64,000 nucleotides of DNA from Symbiodinium natans (GCA_905221605.1 CAJNDS010002213.1:1202934-1266933); one strand, 5' to 3'. Positions 10,835 to 22,100 are shown, numbered from the stretch's first letter. Notes: generated from the sequence alone by a model not told the origin. Numbers and translations: made by a program.

Positions 10835-12525
10835 ATGGCCTTGGAAGAGTTCACTTTCCCCAGCAAGCCATGCTCCCTGCTGCAGCAAGTGATTATGTAC
10901 TATGTTCCACCCACGGGTGAAGTGGTCTGGTCAGTCCAACGTTTCTTCGAAGCTTGTCACCCGGAACGAGCAGCAAGGAGCCTTGCGTCCGCCGTAGCAG
11001 CGACAAGGTCACGAATCTGCAGTACTGTCTCTTTCACAGTGCCCATACATTCAACATTGACCCTGTAGGAACTATTTCACACTCCTTCAGAAAATCGAGA
11101 ACGCTTTGCTGCGTATCTTTTCAAAGATCTTCCCGGAAGCAGAACCTCCTCCCTGGGCAGCAACGTGGTCCTATACTAGTTGAAGAGTAGCTCTTTTGGC
11201 AACCTTTGTGATGTTTGCTGCCTCCTCTTGTCAATGTCACATTCGGGCTCTTGTTGGAACAGACTTCGCTATATGAGGTCTGCAGCAAACATCGAAACCG
11301 GCCTTTGCGTTCCGGGCCAAGTGTGATCCCAGACCATCTGTTGGCTGGCACTACAGAGATTCTCAGCTCCACCTCCAGTATCTTGTGCCAGCTTGTGCAC
11401 TTCACAGCCTCGCCCAACAGGGAGTGGGAGAACAGGGTGCAGCTTCTCGCCAGCATCTAGCTTGCTTTGTCGATCGAAACTCGTTAGTGGAGTGTGCCCA
11501 GTAATTCCTGAAGCGCTCAGGGCAGCCCAGATTCTCAGAGATTTTTTGTCTCCAATCAGTGATGGCAAAATTGATGTTGACTTCCTCAACTTGCCGGGCA
11601 ACGCAGAGCTTCACATACGAAACGGGCAATGTCTCCTTGATGACTTGCGGCTTTACAGGTTCGTTCAACAAGCTTGGTGGCAAGGATTCTGGGATAGGCT
11701 ACAGCAATCTATCAGGGAATTGGCTGGCCAACCAGACAGTCAGAAGGTAGTCACATCCAATTCGGCGCCTTACTCAGGTTATTCACGAAACTCATGTATG
11801 TGAGATGTTTGTCTGTGCAAGACGTACAGTAGACACATAACGTTGAGTGTTCAACGCCTTGACTCCCAGGCATGCGTTGCTCTCGCGGAGCTTGTGCCTT
11901 CATTGCTGCTAGATGGGGATGCGAAGTGCTATGAGTGCGCTTTACTCCTAGTCAGGCAATGTACTGAATTAATGGCTTCCCACTTCTATTCCTATGCTGA
12001 GCCACGGGGTGAAAAGCTTGAGAAATTGAACTTTACAGCTATGCCGGCCGCCATCAAGGAGGCAGCAGTCCGCAAAGTCCAAACGGGCGAGCAAGCTACT
12101 CTGGAAAATGCGCTGCGTGACATGGGTTACAACAGACAGCAAGCGTGGGTGATTCACAAGGACTGAAACTGTGACATGTGGCTACAGTCCCATTATAACA
12201 GACGCGTTTGTAGAAAATCAATCGTCAGGACTTTGCCAGCGCGCTTGTGCACCGAAACCATGTGGAATACGCAGGCAACAACTACTTCCAGGCCCCCTGC
12301 CCAAGACACGTCTCTACAGCATATGCTCTACTGTAAAACAAGCGCGCTGGTTCCCAAAGCTTCCCTGAGACTCAGGTACTGGTGGACGGTGGCAACCCGA
12401 CGAAGAAGAAGGCCAACTTCTTCATCCTGTGGTCGAATCAGAATAATGCTGGAACTGTGCTTCCTTTCCAAGCTACTGGGCTGAATATAATGACTTACAT
12501 GTGTGATCAGATCGGTGTTTGTTGA
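10835..12525 (+). CDS. Multi-exon gene of unknown function
   Basis: Exons I can join in phase: 10,835-11,007 with 11,069 onward (GT-AG, intron 61 bp), giving SAVAATR/NYFTLLQKIENALL; then 11,870-12,160, 12,229-12,291 and 12,376-12,525. Intron 12,161-12,228 starts GA, ends AG and has AGGACT at both borders. Intron 12,292-12,375 is GC-AG. The joined 3' part reads QQAWVIHK/DFASALVHRNHVEYAG, then NNYFQ/VLVDGGNPTKKKANFF. The stretch 11,180-11,869 certainly holds more exons, but competing frames on both strands keep me from placing them (best + candidate is around 11,500-11,760, LSPISDGKIDVDFLNLPGN). The start at 10,835 is the first ATG in a coding-like frame. No domain is recognised. It ends 86 bp before the methyltransferase and could be its 5' part. 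Confidence 0.5.
12161..12228 (+). other. GA-AG intron
   Basis: A 68-bp intron in the upstream gene. The donor is CACAAG/GACTGA and the acceptor CGTCAG/GACTTT. Reading through it hits a stop, while removing it keeps phase 0. The hexamer AGGACT sits at both borders. Confidence 0.6.
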
Positions 12526-12610
12526 CCCTGTGGGTTCCACGCCAGGGCCACCAGTGGCTCGAAACCCGCTTGTGCAGTGTGCTAGTGGCTGCTAGTGGCT
12601 GCTAGTGAAC

Positions 12611-14447
12611 ATGGATGGCGCTCTTCGATATGCATTTGAGTGGCCGCGGCGCGTAATTAAATGTGCGCAGCAGTGCTTGGCCACTTCGACCATTGACAGG
12701 TCGGCTTTCTTGTTAGGCCAGGGGTCGGACTCCGACTTCTCGGGCGGCGCCGCCGGATGGGAAGTTGCCAGCGACAACCTTGCAGCAGAGGCAGCTGATT
12801 GGTGCTATGAAGTAGACTTGGGCACTCGCTCCACTTGTGCCACTGGGACTGCTTGAGTTTTGCGACGTCTGGGCTCTCCCTTTCCCCCCCCCCCTCTATC
12901 TCTCCCTCAAGCTCTCCCTCCCTCTCCCTCTCCCCCCCTCTCCCTCCCTGCCACCCTTTTTCTTTCGTTTGCCCTTTATCTGTAAAGCGTCTTGTGTGTC
13001 TGGGTTTGGTTCGGCTGTAAGCTAGTTCAACTTTCCAGTTTCTGTGCGCCGAGGAAAATCATTCTACAATGCGGCTTTCCCTGAGCCACCGCATCTCGAA
13101 AGATTGCTGCATGTTTGGTGATGTTCTTGATATATACGAGTGCGGGGCAAGGGCGGCTTATGATTGCATCATGGAAGAAGACAGTTACGTGGGAAAGCTT
13201 GAGTGCGCCAACTCTTTGCCTGCCAAAGCGCACTGCTGGTGCCTGCAGCACGAACAGTGGTGCCCGCTGCGCACAGGATCGGTGTTGAGAGTTGGAGGGT
13301 TCCCTTGCCAGGATTTCTCCAGGGCTGGCAAGCAGCTAGGTTGTGCAGGACCTCGCTTGCCTGTGATTTTGGGCTACGGCCGGAAGGCTCAGGAGACTCA
13401 GAACGACTTGCTGTGCATTGAGAATGTGGAGTCGTGCCCCAGGGAGTTGGTAACGGATGCTTTCGGCGGCAGTTACACATGGTGCGTGGAGCAAGTCTTC
13501 TCTCCCTGCGACGTGGGTTTCAGCTGCGTCAACAGGCCCAGGCCACTCAATGCAAACATCGTGCGACGCACTAGCTTGAAAGTTCGGGCTTCGGGCAAGA
13601 GGGACTGTCAACTCTAGCGAAGTTCATTAAATAGGATTGCCACATGTGGAGCAGGCTGTACATGGGCGCAATCAACACCGAGACCACGGACTGCGTTTTT
13701 GATCCGCAGCACTTGCTCCAGCACGTCTTTAACGTTGTCCGAAGAGAACCGGTGAATTTTAGGCCTGGCTCCACATGACCCACTGGTTTGCTAAGCTCCG
13801 CTGGCTTGTTAGTTAAGCTGTATATCTGCCTGCTCTTGCTCCTGTACATTCACCCTGCAGGCCCAGTTCTCTTCTGGTGGCATCCGACGAAGACATAGCA
13901 CAAGACCTGTGGCACCTGGCTAAGGCACGCCAGCTTGCACCTCTCCTCCCCGCCTCGGCTGCAGATCTGGACTGCTCGCAAATTCTGCACCCTGCAGAAA
14001 AGAACCGACTGAGAGAGTACCTGAAGAAATTTGCGACCTTGTCCTTGGGCAAGAAATGCTCCTGGTCAGATCTTGTGGTCCATTTGGGCGACAACCCCGC
14101 GGGGGGGGTGGACGACATGGAGTGCGATCTCCGGACGATTGCCGGCGTTCCGCCAATCCGGCGGTATATTTTACCTGCCGGCTTACTCGCGACATCTCCT
14201 CTTGAGGGAAATGTATTTGTCCATGGGCTACTTGACTTTTGACGTGTGCTACAGGAATTTCCTAAAACACGCCTATCGAGTCTTTGTGCCCGGGGTCACG
14301 TGGCATGACATGCGTGCAGCCTTAGGCAACTCCATGCACGTAGCTCAAGTCGGAACTTTTGCAGCCTGCATGCTCTTGTGTGCAAGACGCAAGACGGATG
14401 CATACACATGGGCAGACCTGCTCGAGGTGATGGACCAGTCTCTGTGA
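12611..14447 (+). CDS. C5-cytosine DNA methyltransferase (spliced, one apparent frameshift)
   Basis: Transfers methyl groups from S-adenosylmethionine to cytosine in DNA; expected nuclear. Exons: 12,611-12,811, 13,054-13,535, 13,655-13,762, 13,861-14,447. These give 458 residues if one G of the G8 run at 14,101-14,108 is ignored; as written the frame breaks there. Motifs: SAM-binding motif I DFSGGAAGW (residues 42-50); motif IV GGFPCQDFS with catalytic Cys at codon 13,306-13,308; motif VI ENVESC (codon 190 on); a SPCDVGFSCVNR segment near motif VIII; and motif X LGNSMHVAQVG near the C-terminus. The joins GFSCVN/RLYMGAINTE and EPVNF/RPSSLLVASDED use GC donors. The arrangement resembles expanded, partly retroelement-linked methyltransferases described in Symbiodiniaceae (from memory). 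The start codon is tentative; the first intron (12,812-13,053) is the least certain. Confidence 0.82.
12812..13053 (+). other. Intron with CT-rich tract (GT-AG)
   Basis: A 242-bp proposed intron in the methyltransferase gene. It begins GTAGACTTG, contains a long C/CT-rich stretch (12,880-12,960) and ends GCGCCGAG before GAAAATCAT. Joining places CYE next to ENHSTMRLSL, where a motif II-like acidic residue is expected. The acceptor choice is uncertain. Confidence 0.45.
13536..13654 (+). other. GC-AG intron in methyltransferase gene
   Basis: Donor AACAG/GCCCAG, acceptor GAGCAG/GCTG. It is 119 bp, phase 2, and keeps the frame from SCVNR into LYMGAINTE. AGGC occurs at both borders. Confidence 0.65.
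13763..13860 (+). other. GC-AG intron in methyltransferase gene
   Basis: Donor TTTTAG/GCCTGG, acceptor CCTGCAG/GCCCAG. It is 98 bp and phase 2; AG plus G rebuilds the Arg of NFRPSSLL. AGGC occurs at both borders. Confidence 0.7.
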
Positions 14448-14618
14448 AATCTCGCGAGTGTGTGCACAGGGCGCGCAAAGAGGATGCGTGGTGCTGGGGC
14501 TCTGCGACACACAGTGTGGTGACCCAGCAGTAAAGTCCGGCATGTCTCTTCTATCAGATGGTGCTCGCAGCCATTTACCTAGACTGAAGCAGCCGCGTCG
14601 TGTAGAGGCCCCTTTGCA

Positions 14619-17346
14619 ATGCACGGAGCTCCGACGCCGCTCGCAGCAGGCAAGGGTACGAAGGGCCCCCCGCCGCCTGCGGGCATCCCCCCATCGTGGG
14701 CCAAAGGCAAAGGTGGGTATGCCCCGCAGCCAGGCAAGGGCAAGGAAGGCTCAAGCGGCCCGAGTGGAGCAGGGACATGGGACTCGGCGCCTAGTCGTCG
14801 GCCTTCGGTTCCAAAGCGACCAACAGGCAGATCGAGATTTGTGCCAGGGGCGTGTGCTGACAGGCATGCGTGTGGCGTGCAATTCTTCTCGTTTTTTTTT
14901 TCTTGACCCTCGCAGGTGCGCCCAAAGGGCAGGGAACGTCACGGGCTGCCAAGCCGACCAGGGGTGTCCGCAACGACGCCCAGGACTTGTACCACATGCC
15001 CTTGTACGACAAGCAGGACTTTCTCCACCAACTGGACCGGCGCCAGTTTAACAACACTGTCATCCAGGCAATGGACAATACCGATCTCACAGTTTCTTGG
15101 ATAGCTATTCAGTTTGCCACTGCCGCCCCAAAGTCCTGTGATCACCAGTCACCTTTGTTTTTGGTTTCTGTTATTTGGGGGGAGGGGGGGGGGGGGCTCG
15201 TTTAGTAATTTTTTTTTTTTGGGGGGGGGGGGTCTAGAGTTCCAAAGGTTCATAAGGCTAAGAGGTGCTTAGTTTTTTTTCCAGTCTCTGAAGTTTAGGT
15301 TTTAATCCTAGATGCCTTCCACGATTTCCCGGACCGAAGCTCTCAACTCGTCGCAGTACGACCCGACCCCTTAAACTCAACAGGTGAACCCCAATCCCTA
15401 AACAACGGAACCCTAAAGCTGTTCCTAGGAGGTGGTCGCCTGGCTTGGGGGAATTGACCCAAGCCACAAGCCTCGTTCCTCTGATGGTGAGGACGCTCGT
15501 GCTCGCCTCAATTGTCGGATTCAGGTGTCAGTTTGGCTTCCAATCTCTGCCGCGGCACGTGTCTGCAGGCGGTTCTTTCATGTCTGGCTTGTTGGACAAT
15601 GTCTACCTGCGCATCGACAATGGTGAGCTCAGTCCAAGACTCTCGGCAGTGAACCCTAAACCCTGTACCCCTCAACCCTAAACCCTAAACCCTAAACCCT
15701 AAACCCTAAACCCTAAACCCCAAACCCTAAAGCCTAAACCCTAAACCGGCGCTAATGACATTGTACAGTTTTGCTCGATTGCCTCCAAGGCATGAATTCC
15801 AAGATGATCCTGGCCAGGATCCGCCACATGAGATCCGAACGCGACCGGGTGACTGCTAACCTTTCCGTCTACTGGCACGGGGACTACCAGGCCCTGACCA
15901 ATGGCACCTCGTCGGTGTGGCTTACCCCGTCACACGCGACACCCTACCAGGAGACTATCTACTGGAGTTTCTTGCTGCTTGACTGTTAGGGCTTGTAGAG
16001 GGTCCGGGATAAATAGTCTGACTTGTTTTCTCTTGGTTGACTGGACGATAGCTCAGGGACCAGCGGCCGTACTTGTCGAACGGCATCACCAATCCCTGGG
16101 TTTCAGACTTCCTGGAAGTTGAAGAGGTGACTGAGTTTGAGCCTGGTGCCTTCACTCGCACGGAGGACGCAGGCCCACTTGCCGGAGCAAGTACAGGCCA
16201 ACTGCCGAACGAGTACCACGTGCCGGGCACGCCTAAGAGCGAGGCGTCGGCCCTGGAGACCGAGTTTATCGTTGTGTATGACACACAGGAGAAGCCTCTC
16301 CTAGTGTCCGTCAGGGATCCGGAGAAGGTGGCTGTCCTGAGCGAGGCCCCGGACTGGTTTGTGGAGAGGCATCGCCTCAACAAGCGAGAGTTTGTCAGCT
16401 CGCCTCAGCTGGGCCTGATGATGTACGCTACTGGGTTTCTTCAGTCTAGCTTGGGGGGCCGGGTGTAAGGGGGTATCATGTATATAGTGTTTTGGGGTGA
16501 AGAAGTTTCAGTAGAGGCCCTAGAAGGAGCTGGAGCTCCAATCAGTAGTCATGTCCATCCCAGGCGGACGAGTTGCTTGACCGCCAGGACTCGATGACAC
16601 CCAGGAGATTGAAGGCGCAAAACTTGGCATGAACATAGGTTGACTGGCGTAGTGATGCGAGGGGTGAGTCATGTTTTAACTTCAACTTTTCGGGGTCTGC
16701 AGCACGATGCCTAATTTACCTTTCAATTGTAATGGTTCAACCCTTTACATGTCAATGTACCTCTATGGACCAGGGAGTGTTTGTGGGATATGGCCCTAAA
16801 CGCCCTAAACCCTAAACCCTAAACCCTAAACCCTAAACCCTAAACCCTAAACCCTAAACCCTAAACCCTAAACCCTAAACCCTTAACCCTAAACCCTAAA
16901 CCCCTAAACCCCTAAACCCTAAACCCCAAACCCTAAACCCTAAACCCTAAACCCCTAAACCCTAAACCCTAAACCCTAAACCATAGGAGACTTGGTCCAC
17001 TCAACGCAATGGGGAGTTGGACGAGGACGAGGAAGCCGTGCCCTTGCAGGACGCAGCCATCCCGAAAGAGGCAGCCGAGGCTGCCATCCCGAAAGACGCT
17101 GCCATCCCCAAAGAGGCTCCCGCCCCAAGTCCCTCGGATGTTCCCAGCCCAAAGGCGCCACCGAAGGAATCTGGCATTGACCCTTCCATTCCCAAGGCGC
17201 CTGGCTCTGGCCCGGAGCTGCCTAAGGCACCGAGCCTCCCTGCCCCGCCCCCAAAGCCTGTTTCCGCCAAAGCCACACCGGCTAAGGTCACAGCAAGCAC
17301 GAAGACCCCAGCCGCCCCAAAGCTGCCAGCAAAGACGGCAATGTAG
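14619..17346 (+). CDS. Multi-exon gene, GKG-rich start and Pro/Ala/Lys tail
   Basis: Exons, joined where phase allows: 14,619-14,826; 14,916 to about 15,130; about 15,434-15,622; 15,790 to about 15,950; 16,057-16,462; 16,564-16,626; 16,987-17,346. The N-terminus is Gly/Lys/Pro-rich (GKGTKGPPPPAG). The middle has ordinary composition (DLYHMPLYDKQDFLHQLDRR; NPWVSDFLEVEEVTEFEPG). The last exon is acidic, then repeats AAIPKEA / PSIPKAP and ends KLPAKTAM. No catalytic domain is recognised. Two introns hold telomere-type arrays. The joins from exon 2 to 3 and exon 4 to 5 are not resolved. The tail resembles disordered nucleic-acid or chromatin-binding tails, but that is only composition. Confidence 0.6.
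14827..14915 (+). other. GC-AG intron
   Basis: 89 bp; donor CCAACAG/GCAGAT, acceptor CCTCGCAG/GTGCGC with a T-rich stretch before it. Phase 1: G plus GT rebuilds Gly in KRPTGAPKGQG. Confidence 0.7.
15623..15789 (+). other. GT-AG intron containing a CCCTAAA array
   Basis: 167 bp from GTGAGCTC to CTCCAAG. It joins YLRIDN/GMNSKMILARIRHMR in phase 1. The CCCTAAA array at about 15,650-15,745 lies wholly inside it. Confidence 0.65.
16463..16563 (+). other. GT-AG intron
   Basis: 101 bp, GTGTAAGG to CATCCCAG. It removes the in-frame TAA after SSLGGR and continues into ADELLDRQDSMTPRR in phase 0. Confidence 0.5.
16627..16986 (+). other. GC-AG intron largely made of CCCTAAA repeats
   Basis: 360 bp, donor AACTTG/GCATGA, acceptor ACCATAG/GAG. 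More than half (16,794-16,982) is CCCTAAA array reaching to within 4 bp of the acceptor. The join KAQNL/ETWSTQRNGELDEDEE is phase 0 and removes the stop at 16,630. Confidence 0.6.
16794..16982 (-). repeat. Telomere-type CCCTAAA array inside an intron
   Basis: About 26 units with a few C insertions, ending directly before the splice acceptor ACCATAG. Confidence 0.95.
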
Positions 17347-17490
17347 ATTGAAGTCTTCGGCGTGTGGGGATTTTGAGGTTTTGAGGCCGGTCACATGGCA
17401 GCACACATAGTACCGAGATAGCGACGGGAGTTGGGAGGAGTTGCCTTGCCCCCATTGTGGGCGTGTTTTTTTAGACCTCAGCCCATACTC

Positions 17491-17880
17491 CTCCCACCCC
17501 CCCCCTCTTCCCCCCCCCCCCAAACCCTCACCCCCCAAACCCCCGCCCCCCCCCCAACCCCCCCCAACCCCCACCCCACCCCCCCCCCCACCCCAACCCC
17601 CCCCCACCCCCCCCCCAACCCCCCCAACCCCCCCCCAACCCCCCCCCAACCCCCCCCAACCCCCCCCCCAACCCCCCCCCAACCCCCCAAACCCCCCCCA
17701 ACCCAACCCCCAAACCCCCCAACCCCCCCCCCCCCCCAACCCCCAACCCCCCAACCCCCCACCCCAACCCCCCAACCCCCAACCCACCAACCCCCCACCC
17801 CCCCAACCCCCCCCCCCCCCCAGCCCCCAACCCTCCCAACCCCCCAACCCACAACAACCCACAACCCCCCAACCCAACCT
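17491..17880. repeat. Poly-C/CCCAACCC low-complexity tract
   Basis: About 390 bp of C runs of 4-10 separated by A or AA, with a few G and T at the edges. Strong strand asymmetry; the G-rich complement is expected to form G-quadruplexes. Confidence 0.9.
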
Positions 17881-17929
17881 CTGGCCTAAACCCTTAAAAC
17901 CCTGAACCCTCAACCCTGAGCCCTAACAC

Positions 17930-18206
17930 CTAAAACCCTAAACCTTAACCCTAAACCCTAAACCCTAAACCCCAAACCCTAAACCCCAATCCGTAGATAA
18001 ACCCTACACCCTAAACCCTAAACTCCATACCCTAAACCCCAAAACCCTAAGCCCCAGACCCTAAACCCTCAACCCTGAACCCTCAACCCTGAAACCCTAA
18101 AACCCTAAAACCCTAAACCCTAAACCCTAAACCCTAAACCCTAAACCCTAAACCCTAAACCCTAACCCTAAACCCTAAACCTTAAACCCTAAACCCTAAA
18201 CCCTGA
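17930..18206 (-). repeat. Telomere-type CCCTAAA array
   Basis: Mixed CCCTAAA, CCCCAAA and CCCTGAA units, cleanest at 18,115-18,205. Confidence 0.9.
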
Positions 18207-18353
18207 AAGGCTTGGGAAGGTAACGCTTAGGGTTCTTTGGGCTTGGAATTACTAGGGGCTTAGGACCCTAGAGCTTCAATCTGACCTAGGCTTCGGATTT
18301 CAAGGCTGTGGGCCCTATGCCTAAGGTTGAGGGTTTTAGGGACTTCTTTGTTG

Positions 18354-18640
18354 GGGTTTAGGGTTTAGGGTTCAGGGTTTAGGGTTCAGGGTTTAGGGTT
18401 TAGGGTTTAGGGCTCAGGGTTTAGGGTTTAGGGTTCAGGGTTTAGGGTTTAGGGTTGAGGTTTAGGGTTTAGGGTGTAGGGTTTAGGGTTCAGGCTTCAG
18501 GGTTCAGGGTTTAAGGGTTATGTTTGAGGGTTTAGGGTTTAGGGTTCAGGGTTTAGGGTTTAGGGTCTGGGGTTTAGGGTTCGGGGTTTAGGGTATGGGG
18601 TTTAGGGTTTAGGGTTTAGGGTTTGGGGTGCAGGGTTTAG
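18354..18640 (+). repeat. Telomere-type TTTAGGG array
   Basis: About 40 units with many TTCAGGG variants, opposite in orientation to the array 150 bp to its left. Confidence 0.9.
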
Positions 18641-18783
18641 GGTGAACTTGTGGTTACGCTCTAATCACCCAAACCTGTCCTGACTTTCACTGGGACCGGC
18701 CTCCAGCCGAAGTCTTGTTTTGGAGCTCAGCGTCTGGCAGTGCCTAGCAGAGGCCGCTGGCCATAGACAGTGCAGGTTTCCAT

Positions 18784-18921
18784 ATGTTCATGCAGGGATT
18801 CGAGTCGGAACTTTCTCGAAGGTTTAAGGGTTGGCATTTTGCTTTGGACTTGGCCGCGGCCTTCGCGTCGCTCCAGTGCCGCAGAGCGCAGCGCTTGCAC
18901 CACCGGCATGGCATGCAATAG
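18784..18921 (+). CDS. Possible small exon or 45-codon ORF
   Basis: ATG at 18,784 to TAG at 18,921: MFMQGFESELSRRFKGWHFA and on to HHRHGMQ. Composition and base use look coding, and it lies just upstream of the long gene, so it may be that gene's 5' exon. A GC donor before GCATGCAATAG would remove the stop. Confidence 0.35.
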   Translation: MFMQGFESELSRRFKGWHFALDLAAAFASLQCRRAQRLHHRHGMQ

Positions 18922-19164
18922 ATAGAGCGAGTGAGTTTTTGTCTATGTTAGCAGCAACAGTCATCAAGCCAAGAGTGTCATGCGCCGTTGCAGCGTAGGT
19001 GCTCGTTTTTTTTGTTAAGTCGACATCAGCTTGAGCCGCTCATCGCTCTCGCGCCACACAGCGGTGCGGAACCTGAGAAGAAAAAAAACATGCTGCAAAG
19101 AATGCCTGATCACGGACTGCGCTGCATCCCTTTTCGGAGTGCCCGTTTGCCACCTTAAAAAAAA

Positions 19165-22100
19165 AACAAGCTGAAGCCACCAGCCCAGGTGATCAGTCCT
19201 GAATTGCTGGAGCCCGGCGCGTTGGAGCGACAGGGTGATTCTGATGCTGAAGAAGAAATCCGCATGAGTATGAAGATTGCGGAGCGGGTGTGAAACAGTC
19301 AGGCTACTTTGTGTGATGTGTTTCACTGTGGACCCTTGTGTGTGGATCGCAGGAGCTAGAAGCGAGCCGTCAGATACCTGAAGGGGCATTGGACAGGTTC
19401 AAGAAGCAGTCGCGGAGACTGCACTCGGAACCCTTGAAAGTATGCCAGGCCCTGTCACACGCACTGCAACGCGGCGCAGGCATCAACATTGATGAGTTCA
19501 GGCCATCCAACATGCCAGGGCCCAGCCTTCCACCCCTCGCAGAAAGGAAGACTTTGGTCATCACGTGTGACGAGGACCCCAAACAGTGTCTGGTCTGAGT
19601 GAGACGGTAAGCCCTGGCATGGCCCAGTCATTGAGCGCTCTGAAGAGCAGAGTGTCTCCAGCTGAGGATGAAAGCGCTAAACCACCTGCTGTACCAGAAC
19701 AGACTGCGCCTGATGGTTCGCCGGGAAGAGAACCACCGTGTGGTGAATGACGGGGACCACGCAGCAAAACAGGAGGGGCTGTGGGGCCAGAGCCTTGTTG
19801 AAGCAGTGTGACACATCAGTCTCACATGATCGATTTTAGTTTTTTGTGGATGTAGAAATGCTGACTGAACTTTTGAGGCGCGATAGCGTGCACCCGACTC
19901 GTCATGAGCTGTAACAAGCGTCCGTGGACAGACTACACATTTGGGGCCGAGCTTGCCTACCTGGCCAACCAGTATCTGGACTACTTCGGGCCCAGATCAG
20001 ACGAGTACCTTGCTTGATTGTTGTGGAGAGTGCCTGCGTGTGCTACCTGAGTTGGTCAGTTCTTTTTTTTTTGTGCGCAGGTTCCAGGAAGACATCAGCC
20101 GCATGAAAAAAGAACTCAAGCTGCCAGCGGGCGCAGCTCCAGAGGCCGTGCATGAGGCTTGCAGACAGGGCATTCCGACGTGGACAGGCACAGAGGCCGC
20201 TTGACCGAACTTGTCCTGGCTGCCACGGTTGTGTTTGGGTAGGGGGGGGGGGGGGGGGGGGGGGGGCTTTCACAGATACGGGAAACGGAAACGAGGTGAC
20301 CTTGTCCAGATGGTTTTCCTGGGACGCTGGTTGGAAGGCGTTCTGCCCTTACTGGACATTTGTGCGAAAGGTGCACGACTTCAGAAAGAAGCTTAGCGGG
20401 CAGCTGGCACCTGGCTAGCAAGCAGATGTGAAGAAGCAATGTGCAGCAGGTAGGAAGAACTTGCGTTTGGTAGCACGTCGGCTGAGGACATCGGATCCGG
20501 AGATGACCTGGCACCGGCGGCAGAAAGCAACGCTTTTGATGGAGCGAACCTGCAGGCAACCTTGAAAGAGCTTCAGAGTGTAAAGTCGACCATGGACGTG
20601 GCGGCTGACGTTCTCCAGTTTTACGATTTCAGAGCGATGGCGTCCATGTGCCACACATCAGTTTCAGCACGACGGGAAGTAGGGTCATGCGGGAAGTGTG
20701 GGGTTTTAGGTTCCGCCAGATATCCTGGCATTGGCTGTCGCTGTCTGCACTATGAGGATCTACTATAGCCGCCGCATGCTCTTCTACGAACACCTGGAGA
20801 TCATGGAAGCGACCAAGGACAGGGCCATGAACTTGGCGCTGCAGGCGGGCTGGGCGAATCGCTCGTGGTGTCAGGTGGTGTCCAGTACCCTGGCGCTTTT
20901 AGTAGATGAGGGTGTGCTGAGCGAAATTGACATCCGCAGCACAGCTCCTGGGGACGAGGGAGCCCAGCAACGCACGGAGACGTTCGCTCGCATGGTGATT
21001 GGAACCGGGGCATGGTCAATGGCTGTGTACGAACTCCCAGGGAAAGCCTTCGCAGGTCTGTTGGATGAGGACCTCCACGCCGCCAGATCGGCCCTGGAAC
21101 AGTGCCAGTCTGACTGCGAAGCTGTGCAGAAAGCTTTGCAGCTTCGAGAGGATCCGCAGTGCAACGACTGCGAGGACTTAGGGGGGGGGGGGGTAAAGTA
21201 GCGCTTCCTCTACCTTCCTCTGAGAAGTTTGACCATATACATAGATCCCCTTTTTCCACTATTTTTCCTGCCAGAACACATTCTCTCTTTACGGGAAAGG
21301 GGGTAGGGGGAGCAGGGTGTTTAGCATGAGAATCCGACTTCCGAAGGGACAGGTGTTGATGCCGCTTGATAAATGCTTGCTTCTGCAGGGCGTTGGAGCT
21401 ACGCTGGCCGAGCTCTGGGTGCACAAAGAGCTCATTGTTCAGGACATCTGATTGATGCGTGTAAACTGCAGGTGCTGTAGGTCGCCGTTCTCGAGAGTCA
21501 GTCGGTCAGCTGTCACTGTTGCAAGTGAAATTGATGCTGGTGTATGCTGGCAGGAAATGTGGGCGGAGGGACAGCGCACTGGGTGGGACTTCGAAGGATT
21601 GTACGCTCAGGCCTACAGGCTCTTTGATGTTATGATATCCACGAAGGAGGTGCTCGAAGATTGCTTTGGGCACCTCTCGTACAGGAACAAGCAGGACAAT
21701 CGCAATCCACTGCAAATGTCTGTGGAACGGGTGTTTTTCCACGCAGCCTTGAGTCCCAGATGGGTCGACAAGGCTTGGCCACGCATTGGTCTGCAACCTG
21801 GTGACCTGCGCAATCCGGAGTCACTGAACTTTTCCAGGGGGAAAGATATGTTTTTGCCAAGCAAGCACAGGAGCTCGGAAACTTACACGGAGTTGAAAGC
21901 CATTGTCGACGCAGGTGGGAGCCTCTAAACAACACCAGCAGTAAGTCAGTCCTTGAACACGCCTGGCCTGGCCCCTTTTGCAGGTCGAAAGAAGGCCCCT
22001 GCTGGGATTGGCAATGCGAGGCTTGATGCCACCAGGCCTGCTGGCCATTTGGGCGACTATCGTGCAGTGGGTGCTTTGTGCAGCCTCAGATGCTTGGCCG

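Larger units (their letters stand above)
17347..18783. other. C-rich tract and opposed telomere-type arrays
   Basis: 17,491-17,880 is almost pure C with AA steps; the proline-rich ORFs there are composition artefacts. 17,930-18,206 is a CCCTAAA array and 18,354-18,640 a TTTAGGG array, so the two face each other around a 147-bp spacer (18,207-18,353). No gene. Confidence 0.85.

Noticed and set aside
11121-11683. Minus-strand ORFs of 93-111 codons inside the gene at 10.8-12.5 kb
   Set aside because: They overlap + strand sequence flanked by well-joined + exons; parts look protein-like, so the region stays unresolved, but a minus gene is not supported.
17431-17913. Proline-rich (+) and glycine-rich (-) ORFs of 114-314 codons
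   Set aside because: They come from the C/A-rich tract; all frames are open because the tract lacks stops.
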